The translations under genes and the position numbers were made by a program. Shown here piece after piece: positions 37,965 through 46,435 of a stretch of DNA of 64,000 bases. The DNA comes from Shewanella gaetbuli (GTDB lineage Bacteria > Pseudomonadota > Gammaproteobacteria > Enterobacterales > Shewanellaceae). The notes beneath the pieces are model-generated. The model was not told the origin of the DNA and did no database searches. It saw only the letters and a list, made by a program, of their open reading frames with translations. The DNA is taken from contig NZ_JAKIKP010000003.1 in NCBI RefSeq assembly GCF_023284065.1, positions 1 through 64,000 of the forward strand, written 5' to 3'. Within the stretch, counting starts at the first letter, position 1. The number at the start of each line of letters is the position of its first letter.

Positions 37965-39287
37965 ATGAAGGCCGTTCAGATATGTGTCGCCTTGGCGGGG
38001 TTAGTTGTTGGTATCGTTAGCCAACAAGCGGTTGCTAATGTGAGCCATATTGGTATTGAAGCCATGGGGTTTGAAGCAGGGGAGCTGCCTAAGCTAAATG
38101 TTAATGTAGTGAGTGATCATAATGACTTATCGCTTCTCACTTTTTACATTCGTCAAAAATATAAAAATACCATCGTACTTGAAAAGCTAATTGTTGAAAA
38201 TCATAAACAAAATACGTTTATTTTGCGGGGTGAAGAGCGCATCATGGACCCGAACTCTGCATTGATTGTGTCAGAATACCGTGATGGAAAATGGCAACAG
38301 TATTCACCTGTTAGGTTATTCAATCGTAGTGCTCAGTTTAAGAGTGAAACTGCAGATAACTATTACACTGACGGCTCTCAACCCGTTGCAATTAAAACCC
38401 TTAAATCTTCTGACGAATACAAACAGCGTTATCAAGCAACAGCGACAATCAATCACACTCATTGCCGAATCAATAAAACAACTCAAGATACACTCTGGAA
38501 AGTGGCGGCTGATAACGCTACGCAATGGGGTACCAACGTATTTGGTGCAATGATAGCCATTTACGAAACAAACCCTCAAGCTTTTATGGGCAATAACATC
38601 CAGAAACTTCGAGCAGATAGTCCACTGGACTGCCCATCAGGTGAAACTTTAGCTCAATATCAAAATCTTAATGAAGATAAGCAAACTTTTGACCGTCTTG
38701 TTGCTGGCAAGGTGCAAAATGTCAGCACAGATGAGACATCACAAAGCTCAGAATTCGGCTCTGGTATAAGCTCTGATATAAGCACAGAAATAAGCTCTAA
38801 AGCGGAATTGCCATTAACTGGTGACGCAATAGATGAGCCTATTCTTATTGAAGATATGACGAAAGAGCAACAGGCTGATGCTTTACCACCTTCTATAAGC
38901 CCCACATCGACGGTTAATGAAACTGAAAGTATTGCTGAAGCAGGCTATGCCGAACTAACCCAACCTGTCGAAGAGCAGCAGGCTGAAGCAACTGTAGAAG
39001 AAAGTGTATTATTAGCGAATAATGACTGCACTATTGATAAACAATCTGATGATAGTCTGTGGCGTGTCGCGATGGGCAAATACAAACAATGGCAGGTTAA
39101 TGTCTTTGGTGCCATGTTGGCAATTTATGAAGCCAACCCTAAAGCGTTTGCTGAGCGTAAAATTCACCAATTAAAAGCCGATGCAAAATTAGAGTGTCCT
39201 TCTGCTGAGCTGTTATCACAGTATTCAGATTTGCAAACAGATAAGCAAAAATTTGATGCTTTAGTGGCTGAGCACCAAGCCAATTAA
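37965..39287 (+). CDS. Exported FimV-like protein with two Cys-flanked LysM-like modules
   Basis: 440 residues from the ATG at 37965, where AAAGGA lies 6 bases upstream and a clean signal peptide begins (cleavage after A-V-A-N, about residue 24). The N-terminal domain parallels that of the upstream gene (H-I-G-I-E-x-M-G-F-E ... P-K-L-N-V-N-V; L-I-V-S-E-Y-R-D-G-K-W). Two modules follow, at DNA 38460-38711 and 39024-39284. Each contains D-(T/S)-L-W-(K/R)-V-A, N-V-F-G-A-M-(I/L)-A-I-Y-E-(T/A)-N-P-x-A-F and C-P-S, then D-K-Q-x-F-D. They are joined by an acidic Ser/Glu/Thr-rich linker. It probably arose by tandem duplication of the 36994 gene. Confidence 0.7.
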   Translation: MKAVQICVALAGLVVGIVSQQAVANVSHIGIEAMGFEAGELPKLNVNVVSDHNDLSLLTFYIRQKYKNTIVLEKLIVENHKQNTFILRGEERIMDPNSALIVSEYRDGKWQQYSPVRLFNRSAQFKSETADNYYTDGSQPVAIKTLKSSDEYKQRYQATATINHTHCRINKTTQDTLWKVAADNATQWGTNVFGAMIAIYETNPQAFMGNNIQKLRADSPLDCPSGETLAQYQNLNEDKQTFDRLVAGKVQNVSTDETSQSSEFGSGISSDISTEISSKAELPLTGDAIDEPILIEDMTKEQQADALPPSISPTSTVNETESIAEAGYAELTQPVEEQQAEATVEESVLLANNDCTIDKQSDDSLWRVAMGKYKQWQVNVFGAMLAIYEANPKAFAERKIHQLKADAKLECPSAELLSQYSDLQTDKQKFDALVAEHQAN

Positions 39288-39317
39288 TGGCGATATCTTG
39301 GTGGTTAAAATAACCGC

Positions 39318-39346
39318 TTGTGTGTGGTAACAAGACGCTGTATGAT
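39318..39346 (+). promoter_or_regulatory. Candidate rpmE promoter
   Basis: A -10 TATGAT (39341-39346) sits 17 bases after TTGTGT (39318-39323), about 90 bases before the rpmE ATG. The -35 match is weak (3 of 6); the -10 matches 5 of 6. Confidence 0.45.
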
Positions 39347-39375
39347 CTCGCGCCTAAAACATATTGTTATTAACT

Positions 39376-39420
39376 GCATGTGGTGTCCAACTTCGGGTTG
39401 TGATAGCGACATGGCCTTAA
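39376..39420 (+). promoter_or_regulatory. Structured rpmE leader (possible L31 autoregulatory element)
   Basis: The leader contains GCATGT pairing with GACATGGC and an inner CAAC-TTCGG-GTTG hairpin, just before the rpmE ribosome-binding site. Gammaproteobacterial L31 leaders that bind L31 have been described. Whether this one belongs to that class is inference. Confidence 0.35.
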
Positions 39421-39436
39421 ACTTGAGGTAAACCCA

Positions 39437-39649
39437 ATGAAACCAGGTATTCACCCAGAGTACGCAGAAATCACCGCAACTTGTACTTGTGGTAACACGA
39501 TTAAAGTAAATTCAACTGTAGGTAAAGACTTACACTTGGACGTTTGTGGTGCATGTCACCCATTCTACACAGGTACTCAGAAAGTTGTTGATACTGGTGG
39601 TCGTATTGACAAGTTCAACAAGCGTTTCGGTATGCTTGGCAAGAAATAA
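39437..39649 (+). CDS. rpmE: 50S ribosomal protein L31 (zinc form)
   Basis: The 70-residue C+ form of L31, a large-subunit protein that bridges to the 30S head. All four zinc cysteines are present: Cys16, Cys18, Cys37 and Cys40 (T-C-T-C-G and [11 protein letters not shown]). The E. coli protein has the same length. The C-terminus ends F-G-M-L-G-K-K, slightly truncated tails being known from protease trimming. A GAGG box lies upstream. It is monocistronic with a strong terminator. Confidence 0.98.
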   Translation: MKPGIHPEYAEITATCTCGNTIKVNSTVGKDLHLDVCGACHPFYTGTQKVVDTGGRIDKFNKRFGMLGKK

Positions 39650-39674
39650 TACGCTTTTAAAGCCTATTATCTGT

Positions 39675-39713
39675 TTCAATGTAACGCGCCACTTGGGCAA
39701 CCGTTACATTGAA
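39675..39713 (+). repeat. 12-bp inverted repeat in the rpmE 3' region
   Basis: TTCAATGTAACG (39675-39686) and CGTTACATTGAA (39702-39713) are perfect complements with a 15-base loop. It precedes the intrinsic terminator. It may add mRNA stability; no T tract follows directly. Confidence 0.7.
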
Positions 39714-39721
39714 TCAAAAAT

Positions 39722-39750
39722 CAGCTGCAATTATTTGCAGCTTTTTTTTT
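39722..39750 (+). terminator. Terminator after rpmE
   Basis: CAGCTGCAA and TTGCAGCTT pair across a TTAT loop and run into ten T residues. Confidence 0.92.
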
Positions 39751-40265
39751 GGCTTTTTTTTAATGCTTATCAGTAGCAACAAGGCGTGACCCACTAACGC
39801 TTCCTTACCTTAAATCTATTGAGTTGCGTTTTAGTTTACTTAATCCACTTCACTTGGTTAGAAATGATGCATTTTGCAACGTGATTCGTTGATACAAAAT
39901 ATTTTTGTCATTTTAATCGCATTTTTTATTAGCAACGGAAAAACTTGAGCTAACATTACTGTTAGTTGATTTTATTTTGTTACTTTACGTATATTTACTG
40001 TGATTTTTAGAGATTCTTTATCAATTTAAGTTTATATTTTTGTTATTTTACTACATTTCAACCTGTTGATTTTAAAGAGCTCTAAAGTGATAACTTGTTA
40101 TTACACCTGCTTCTTGTGAAAATTGATACTTATGTAGTAAAAGTTTGAGTTTTTGATTTATCTCCTGAGTATATTAGCGTATGGTTAGCGATGAGTAACT
40201 GCTGCAAAAAACGGCAGTTGTTAACATTATCGTGTTCACCTTGCTTCAATCAGGATTGATAAAAA
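39751..40265 (+). promoter_or_regulatory. AT-rich upstream region of the malic enzyme gene
   Basis: About 515 non-coding bases. Two structures stand out. One is a near-perfect palindrome GTGATAAC-TT-GTTATTAC (40087-40104, one mismatch), which looks like an operator. The other is a hairpin AACTGC/GCAGTT at 40197-40219, 47 bases before the ATG. No confident -35/-10 pair was identified. No ORF or RNA gene is apparent. Confidence 0.45.
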
Positions 40266-41504
40266 ATGTCAGATATTCGCCAACAAGCACTCGATTATCA
40301 TGAATTTCCCATACCCGGAAAAACTGCTGTTTGTTTAACTAAACCTGCTCAATCAAGCCATGATTTAGCATTAGCCTATAGTCCTGGTGTGGCTGAACCT
40401 GTGAGAGAAATTGCAGTTGATGCTGAAAATGCGTATCGATATACCAATAAAGGCAACACCGTTGCGGTCATTTCTAACGGCACGGCTATTTTAGGCCTAG
40501 GAAATTTAGGGCCATTAGCTTCAAAGCCGGTGATGGAAGGTAAATCTTTATTGTTCAAGCGTTTTGCCAATATTGACTCAACAGATATTCAAGTAAAACA
40601 TACAACAACAGAAGCATTTATTAATACCGTTGAAGCAATTGCAGATACATTTGGAGGGATTAATTTAGAAGATATTAAAGCCCCGGAATGTTTTGAAATT
40701 GAACAAGAGTTAATCGCTCGTTGTAATGTCCCTGTGTTTCATGATGATCAACATGGCACTGCTATTGTGACAGCTGCCGGGATGCTTAACGCATTAGAGA
40801 TTCAAGGTAAAAATATTAAAGAAGCGGTATTTGTGTGTTTAGGCGCGGGTGCTGCGGCTATTGCCTGTATGACCATGATTGTAAAATGTGGTGCACTGCG
40901 TGAAAATATTTATATGCTGGATCGCCAAGGGGTGATTCATACTCGCCGTGAAAACTTAAATCAGTATAAAGCGTTGTTTGCTAATAATACTGATAAACGT
41001 ACCTTACAAGATGTGATTGAAGGTGCAGATGCATTTTTAGGCTTATCTGGCGCAAATTTACTGACTGAAGCAGATATTAAGTTAATGGCGCCTAACCCTG
41101 TCATTTTTGCTTGCTCTAATCCTGATCCTGAAATCAAACCTGAATTAGCTCATCAAATTCGCGATGATTTAATTATGGGCACAGGGCGGAGTGACTACCC
41201 TAATCAAGTGAACAATGTACTATGTTTCCCCTTTATTTTTAGAGGTGCATTAGATGTACGAGCTTCAGTTATTAATGACGAAATGAAATTAGCTGCGGTT
41301 TATGCCATTGCTGATTTAGCCAAAGAGCCCGTACCTGATGATATTTTGGCAGCATACCCAAATGTGACGGCACTTGAGTTTGGGGCTGACTATGTGTTGC
41401 CTAAGCCTATGGACCCAAGGTTATTAGTCAACGTAGCTCAGGCCGTTGCCAAGGCTGCTATTGATTCTGGTGTTGCTAAAATTAATCAATTGCCATCTTA
41501 TTAA
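40266..41504 (+). CDS. Malic enzyme (oxaloacetate-decarboxylating), short form
   Basis: Converts malate to pyruvate with reduction of NAD(P)+. It has 412 residues and belongs to the MaeB-type malic enzyme family, but lacks the C-terminal phosphotransacetylase-like domain of E. coli MaeB (759 residues). Landmarks are [10 protein letters not shown] near residue 36, [17 protein letters not shown]-x-x-L-F-K, the metal site H-D-D-Q-H-G-T-A and the cofactor fold G-A-G-A-A-A-I-A. Because the PTA domain carries acetyl-CoA regulation in long forms, this enzyme may be regulated differently. The coenzyme (NAD or NADP) cannot be read from sequence with certainty. Confidence 0.92.
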   Translation: MSDIRQQALDYHEFPIPGKTAVCLTKPAQSSHDLALAYSPGVAEPVREIAVDAENAYRYTNKGNTVAVISNGTAILGLGNLGPLASKPVMEGKSLLFKRFANIDSTDIQVKHTTTEAFINTVEAIADTFGGINLEDIKAPECFEIEQELIARCNVPVFHDDQHGTAIVTAAGMLNALEIQGKNIKEAVFVCLGAGAAAIACMTMIVKCGALRENIYMLDRQGVIHTRRENLNQYKALFANNTDKRTLQDVIEGADAFLGLSGANLLTEADIKLMAPNPVIFACSNPDPEIKPELAHQIRDDLIMGTGRSDYPNQVNNVLCFPFIFRGALDVRASVINDEMKLAAVYAIADLAKEPVPDDILAAYPNVTALEFGADYVLPKPMDPRLLVNVAQAVAKAAIDSGVAKINQLPSY

Positions 41505-41554
41505 ATCGCGCTAATTAATAAGGGGCACTTCAGGTTATGTTAGCCTGTAAGATC

Positions 41555-41578
41555 AAAGGAGCTTAATGCTCCTTTTTT
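41555..41578 (+). terminator. Terminator after the malic enzyme gene
   Basis: AAAGGAGC and GCTCCTTT form an 8-bp stem around TTAAT, followed by further T residues, about 50 bases after the stop. Confidence 0.88.
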
Positions 41579-41682
41579 ATTTTCCATACGATAATCTAAT
41601 AGATAATGGTCTTAAATTGTGACGAGTTTGGTTATACTGCTAGCAAATTGAATAATAAAAAAGTCCAGCAGGAAGCGGATAA

Positions 41683-43599
41683 ATGAAGCACATTAAAATT
41701 ATCACTTATAAATTAACCAGCTTTTGGCTCGTTTCTTTAGCTGCTGTAGCATTTATATTTTTACTTTGTGCCGTGATGAGCTTTGTGCAATTAACGTCAC
41801 GTTTTCAACAAAATAAAGTGGCTGAGCTTGAGTCCGTAATTGTCACGCAATATCAGTATAATGGTAGCCAGCAATTGACGACGTGGCTCCCGATAGTTTT
41901 AAAAGCATATAATACTGAATCTTTTATATTACAGTCAGATAAGTCGATTGTATTTGAATACTATGCCCCTACTGAACACAAGCAGCAAAGCGTTAATCAT
42001 TATCAATTTAATCTTGATACTGTCGACAATCTTCGCGCTGAATTAACATTACCTCCCCCCTTTAAAATGTATCAATTTGATTGGTATGAACTGATGATAT
42101 TACTCATCGGTTTAGTGGCCATTGTGCTATTTGTTCGATATGGTTTTAAGTGGTTGGGCAAAGAGTTAGAGGGGGTAGAGCAAATCGCGCAACGCAGTAA
42201 AATGGTGTTGCAAGGTGACTTTGAGTCAGCAAAATCATTTACTCGCAATGGCCGCCCTCGACTGATTAATCGCGCCATTACAAAACTATTAGTAGAACTT
42301 GACGATGCCAGACAAGAGCGGGGCCGATTAGATCAATTTATCCGTGCGAATACTTTTTTAGATCCAGTCACAGAAATAGGTAATCGACTGTTTTTTGAAA
42401 ATCGAATGGATGCCTTGTGTAATGACAGCAAAATGGTCGCCCACGGAGTGATTTTTTTAGTCGAATTTGATGATGATGCATTATTACATGTACAAGCAGA
42501 TAGCGAAGCTGACCGTGATTATCTTAAACAAATTGTCTCGACACTGGGTAAATTACTCGCCGATTTTAATGAAACCATTTTTGCTAGGCGAAGTCAGTTA
42601 CAACTTGCCATTGTTGTGCCGCAAATATCCTTAGCCGAAGCCGATAGCTTAGCGGATAGGTTGTTGAATAACTGCTTATTAGTACAACATCAACACATTA
42701 ATAATCATGCTAATTATCTTCATTTAGGCGCTGCTTTTTATAAGGCGGGAGATATTTTACAGCAAGCGCTGGAAGAGGCTGAGCTCGCATTACGAGCCGC
42801 GCAATTACAGCGAATTAATACTTGGTTTATGTATGATAAAGGCGCTGTTGACCAAGAAATTGCTAAAGGTTCGGTAAGGTGGCGCAGCTTCTTAGAACAC
42901 GCATTAGTCAATAAACGATTTTTTGTGTTTACCCAAGTGATAAAAGACAGTGATGACAGCCTGCTGCATTATGAAGTCTTTAGCAGAGTTAAAGACAACC
43001 AAGGCAATGAAATACGTGCCACGTTATATATCCCTATGGCCATTAAGTGTGGCCTTATGCCACAAGTTGAAAGGCAGGTATTAGAGCATGTGCTATTTAA
43101 GCTTATGCCACAAAACCAAGCGACTTATTGTGTCAACCTATCGTTAGATACCCTAGTCAGCCGAGCATTTATTCGTTGGGTGAAGTCTATATTACTTGAG
43201 CATCGACCTTTGGCAAATAGGCTTATTTTTGAAGTCTCAGAAGATATTGTCATTAAAAACCAACAGCACCCAAGGATGGCGCAAACCTTAACAATGCTCT
43301 CTAAAATGGGGGCAAAGTTAAGTGTCGATCATGTGGGTAAGCAAGTTGTTGGTACCCAGTATATTCAAACCCATGCGTTTGATTTTGTTAAATTAGACCG
43401 CTCTATTATTCGTCAATTACACGAACGTCCCGAAAACCAACTCTATATCCGCAGTTTAATTGGTGGCCTTCTTCGCTCAAAAGCTCAAGTTATTGCTGAA
43501 GGTGTGCAGACACTTGAAGAGTGGCAAACGCTGAAAATTTTGGGGGTAAGTGCAGCACAAGGCAATTATTTTACTCATAGTCTAACCGATACAATTTAA
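41683..43599 (+). CDS. csrD: CsrD-like degenerate GGDEF-EAL protein (MshH)
   Basis: A 638-residue membrane protein (E. coli CsrD 646) with two transmembrane helices (~14-35, ~132-152) and a coiled linker, then GGDEF-like and EAL-like domains. Both are degenerate. The G-G-D-E-F site reads as non-catalytic residues (A-R-R-S-Q-L-Q), and E-A-L is E-V-F. The protein should therefore not make or cleave c-di-GMP. CsrD targets CsrB/CsrC small RNAs for RNase E decay in E. coli. The homologue next to the msh locus is called MshH in Vibrio. It starts at an ATG with AGGAAG upstream and precedes the msh operon by 377 bases. Confidence 0.88.
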   Translation: MKHIKIITYKLTSFWLVSLAAVAFIFLLCAVMSFVQLTSRFQQNKVAELESVIVTQYQYNGSQQLTTWLPIVLKAYNTESFILQSDKSIVFEYYAPTEHKQQSVNHYQFNLDTVDNLRAELTLPPPFKMYQFDWYELMILLIGLVAIVLFVRYGFKWLGKELEGVEQIAQRSKMVLQGDFESAKSFTRNGRPRLINRAITKLLVELDDARQERGRLDQFIRANTFLDPVTEIGNRLFFENRMDALCNDSKMVAHGVIFLVEFDDDALLHVQADSEADRDYLKQIVSTLGKLLADFNETIFARRSQLQLAIVVPQISLAEADSLADRLLNNCLLVQHQHINNHANYLHLGAAFYKAGDILQQALEEAELALRAAQLQRINTWFMYDKGAVDQEIAKGSVRWRSFLEHALVNKRFFVFTQVIKDSDDSLLHYEVFSRVKDNQGNEIRATLYIPMAIKCGLMPQVERQVLEHVLFKLMPQNQATYCVNLSLDTLVSRAFIRWVKSILLEHRPLANRLIFEVSEDIVIKNQQHPRMAQTLTMLSKMGAKLSVDHVGKQVVGTQYIQTHAFDFVKLDRSIIRQLHERPENQLYIRSLIGGLLRSKAQVIAEGVQTLEEWQTLKILGVSAAQGNYFTHSLTDTI

Positions 43600-43753
43600 C
43601 CTTAATGTTAAATTGGCGCCCTATTTGTTGCCAAAATGTTTGCGTTAAAAGCTTGTTTATCCTCTATTGGCATTCTATCTTATTTACTAAGGTCACTTTT
43701 TTAGTAATTTTCTATAAAATTAAAATATTAGCGTTAAAATAGTAAACAAGTTT

Positions 43754-43781
43754 ATGACAAATTCGCTCATTAGCTTATGAT
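43754..43781 (+). promoter_or_regulatory. Sigma-70 promoter candidate for the msh operon
   Basis: ATGACA (43754-43759), a 16-base spacer and TATGAT (43776-43781) each match the consensus at five of six positions. It lies about 195 bases before mshI. Confidence 0.5.
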
Positions 43782-43838
43782 AACTAGCAATAGTTTTATT
43801 TCATAACCCTTTTAAGAGAATCTGTCTTGTTAACTTTC

Positions 43839-43853
43839 TGGCATGTATGTTGC
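43839..43853 (+). promoter_or_regulatory. Sigma-54-type -24/-12 element before mshI
   Basis: TGGCATGTATGTTGC has GG and GC exactly ten bases apart and matches the sigma-54 consensus TGGCACGnnnnTTGC at all but one defined position. It lies 123 bases before mshI. RpoN control of type IV pili is known elsewhere (pilA of Pseudomonas). No activator site was identified here. Confidence 0.5.
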
Positions 43854-43976
43854 GACAGTTTCGCTATTGCTTGTTGAGGCGTCAAAAGCTTGACTGAGAC
43901 AATGGTGTTTCAGGTTTTCAAATGGAACTTACATTAACCCGGGTTGAGGTTACATTAGTGCGTGCAAGGCTTATAA

Positions 43977-44861
43977 ATGAAAAATAATGTGCTTGAAAAA
44001 TTAGCTTTTTGGCGTTCTCCCCAGCTTTCAAATTCTTTGGGCGTCTTTGTCAGTTCACAATCCTTGTGGGTTTATGATGCTGAATCTGAACAGCAGTCTG
44101 AGCATATTGCTGACTTCCCAGTGATTGAGAATAACTGGAACGCGACTTTTTCAGCCGTGAAGCAACGCTATGGAGCCACAAGTTTGCAGTTGGTTTTATC
44201 TCATAGTTACTACCAATTATTGCAAGCAGATAAGCCGAGTGTTGAAGCCGCTGAAGTCAATCAAGCATTAATTTGGGCGGTGAAAGACATGGTGTCTGAG
44301 CCCGTTGCTAATATCCATCTTGATTATTTTGAGTCATCTGTTTCCCCTAGTGGCAAAGTGAATGTTGTTATCAGTAGTAGACAAAACCTTGCTGCAATGG
44401 CGGTAGCCTGTGATGAGCTAGGTTTTGATATTAGCGGAATCAGTATTGAAGAGTTAGCGTTAACTCACTTATTCGCCGCCGATAACTCTGCGCGAATGTT
44501 AGTGACTCATGTACCCGATGACGAACTATTACTGACGGTGATAAAAAATGGTGAGCTATTAATGCAACGTCGTGTACGTGGGTTTAATCAATTGCATCAA
44601 GTGAGTCAGCAAGATTTAGGGTATGGAATGGCCGATAATTTGAGTTTAGAAATTCAACGGTCTATGGATTACTTTGAAAGCCAACTTCGTCAGGCTCCGG
44701 TATCAGAGATTCACTTATTGGTGGATGGAGAACACGCCACGCTGGCTGAATTAGTGTCTGCAAATTTTAATCAAGCTGTGATTCCCATCGCGCATCAAGG
44801 CGTTCCTGCATGTTTAGCTAAACTGGCGAGTGAAGAAATATATGGAGGTAACAGTGATTAA
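43977..44861 (+). CDS. mshI: MSHA biogenesis protein MshI (PilM-like)
   Basis: The first gene of the MSHA operon, 294 residues. It is an actin-like PilM-type cytoplasmic protein of the alignment subcomplex (L-G-V-F-V-S-S-Q-S-L-W near 20; E-I-Q-R-S-M-D-Y-F-E near 220). It would link the MshE motor to the PilN/PilO-like proteins encoded next. In some Vibrio, MshI is longer and includes the PilN-like part; here the two are separate genes. An AGG box lies 8 bases before the ATG. The 3' end overlaps the next start by 8 bases. Confidence 0.9.
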   Translation: MKNNVLEKLAFWRSPQLSNSLGVFVSSQSLWVYDAESEQQSEHIADFPVIENNWNATFSAVKQRYGATSLQLVLSHSYYQLLQADKPSVEAAEVNQALIWAVKDMVSEPVANIHLDYFESSVSPSGKVNVVISSRQNLAAMAVACDELGFDISGISIEELALTHLFAADNSARMLVTHVPDDELLLTVIKNGELLMQRRVRGFNQLHQVSQQDLGYGMADNLSLEIQRSMDYFESQLRQAPVSEIHLLVDGEHATLAELVSANFNQAVIPIAHQGVPACLAKLASEEIYGGNSD

Positions 44862-45459
44862 AAGTCGAGTAAACCTCTATAGTGCCGCTCTTTTACCGCC
44901 TAAGCAGCGTTTGCACTTCAAAGCATTGACCATGGCAGTGGTGGGGTTAATGATGTTAAGTGGCTTGGTTTATGGACTGTCGGCCTTACAACTGAGCCAG
45001 ACGCAAGATGAGTTGAAGGTATTGAATCAACAAAAATCGACCTTAACCAGTCAAAAAGATGAGCTTGAAATACAAGTTTCGAAGCGGATGGCTAACCCTG
45101 AATTAGTGGCTAAGGTTGCTAGAGAAGAGCAACGATTAACCTTAAAGCGTTTACTTAAAGATGAATTAAATAATCGTACCGCATTGATTAGTCAAGGTTA
45201 CTCGCCTTTGTTAACCGAGTTGGCCATGGTGGCAGACAACTCTATTTGGTTAAGTCGAATTCATTTAAATGAACAACATATTGAGTTTGAAGGCTTTGGC
45301 TTACAACCCTCTAGTGTGCCTAGGTGGGTGGATAGGTTAAAAATGGCTGATACGTTAAAAGGCTACGCTTTTGCTTCTATGACAATGGATAGAGGGGAAG
45401 ATCAGCCTTTAGCGTTTAAGTTAACCAGTGCCCCAGACACCAAGGAGGCAACGGAATGA
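44854..45459 (+). CDS. PilN-like MSHA biogenesis protein (MshI2)
   Basis: 201 residues from a GTG at 44854 with GGAGG 5 bases upstream, overlapping mshI by 8 bases. It starts I-K-S-R-V-N-L-Y, the PilM-binding I-N-L-x motif of PilN-type proteins. One transmembrane helix (~30-52) leads into a coiled coil (~55-115) and a ferredoxin-like periplasmic domain. It probably pairs with MshJ to connect the motor to the secretin. It corresponds to the second half of longer MshI proteins, hence the informal name MshI2. Confidence 0.85.
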   Translation: MIKSRVNLYSAALLPPKQRLHFKALTMAVVGLMMLSGLVYGLSALQLSQTQDELKVLNQQKSTLTSQKDELEIQVSKRMANPELVAKVAREEQRLTLKRLLKDELNNRTALISQGYSPLLTELAMVADNSIWLSRIHLNEQHIEFEGFGLQPSSVPRWVDRLKMADTLKGYAFASMTMDRGEDQPLAFKLTSAPDTKEATE

Positions 45460-46118
45460 AGCAAACTTGGTTGAACTTGGAACAAAAATTTAATCAATTA
45501 AGTCAGCGAGAAAGGGGGTTGATTGCCTTTGCGACTTTAGCGGTTATTGCAATGCTAGCTTTTGTTCCCATAGACGATAATTGGCTTGGGCTGAAAAAAG
45601 TGAATAACCAATTAAGCAGCATAAAAAATGACATCAACATTGTTGAACAACAAATTAGCCTTTATCAACAACGTTTAGCCATTGACCCCAATGCTGATTA
45701 TCAGCAAAGGCTAAGTTTAATTAACCAGCAAATGCAGCAGGTTGATGCGGAATTAACGGCGCAAATGGTTGATATGGTGCCTGCGGATTATATGCCTACG
45801 GTACTGGCAAAACTGTTATCGAATGATAAAGGTATTAAGTTGGTGTCTTTTAATTCTATTGCCCCAGTCGCGTTGCTAAAAGTGGGTGATGATGAAGCGC
45901 ATCAAATGAATTTATATAGCCACGGTATCAAGCTGACCATTGAAGGTGATTATTTTGCTGTGGTGGATTTTGTTAAAGCCATTGAGTCTATGCCAGATAA
46001 ACTTTATTGGAAAAGATTAGATTACCAAGTAAAAAAGCACCCTTTAGCCGAAGTTGAGCTTGAACTTTATACATTAAGCATAAATAAGGACTTTATCAGT
46101 GTTGCTAAACAAGATTAA
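45456..46118 (+). CDS. mshJ: MSHA biogenesis protein MshJ (PilO-like)
   Basis: 220 residues, with the start fused to the previous stop in an ATGA overlap. It has a short cytoplasmic tail with Q-R-E-R-G-L-I-A (the GspM/PilO type), one transmembrane helix (~22-38), a coiled coil (~50-110) and a periplasmic globular domain. It forms the inner-membrane alignment complex with the PilN-like protein. Tight overlap on both sides indicates translational coupling. Confidence 0.9.
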   Translation: MKQTWLNLEQKFNQLSQRERGLIAFATLAVIAMLAFVPIDDNWLGLKKVNNQLSSIKNDINIVEQQISLYQQRLAIDPNADYQQRLSLINQQMQQVDAELTAQMVDMVPADYMPTVLAKLLSNDKGIKLVSFNSIAPVALLKVGDDEAHQMNLYSHGIKLTIEGDYFAVVDFVKAIESMPDKLYWKRLDYQVKKHPLAEVELELYTLSINKDFISVAKQD

Positions 46119-46422
46119 CCCATTAGCTGCAATCGGTTTATTAGCACTAAGTCTTAACGTGGGTGCTAAAGAACAAACTTTGCGTGACCCTACGCTCCCT
46201 CATGCTGGGTATCAAATGAGCGTGACAACAGAAGAAACTTATAGCGGCCTAGTATTGAATAGCATTATTAACGGGCCAAATTCTTATGCGGTTATTAACA
46301 ATAAAATTATGAAAGTTGGCGATACAGTACAAGGTGTACGAATTGTGTCGATTGGTAAGCGCCAAGTTAATTTGGCAGATGGTCGAAAACTCACATTATT
46401 CCAGTCGGTAACAGAGAGATAG
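46099..46422 (+). CDS. mshK: MSHA biogenesis protein MshK (PilP-like)
   Basis: 107 residues, starting at a GTG (46099) with AAGGA 8 bases upstream, inside the last 20 bases of mshJ. It has an N-terminal signal sequence, then a D-P-T-L-P segment and a small beta domain of the PilP/GspC type (V-L-N-S-I-I-N-G, A-V-I-N-N-K-I-M-K-V-G-D, V-N-L-A-D-G-R). It likely contacts the periplasmic N-domains of the secretin MshL, encoded next. Confidence 0.88.
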   Translation: MLLNKINPLAAIGLLALSLNVGAKEQTLRDPTLPHAGYQMSVTTEETYSGLVLNSIINGPNSYAVINNKIMKVGDTVQGVRIVSIGKRQVNLADGRKLTLFQSVTER

Positions 46423-46435
46423 GACAATAACTACA

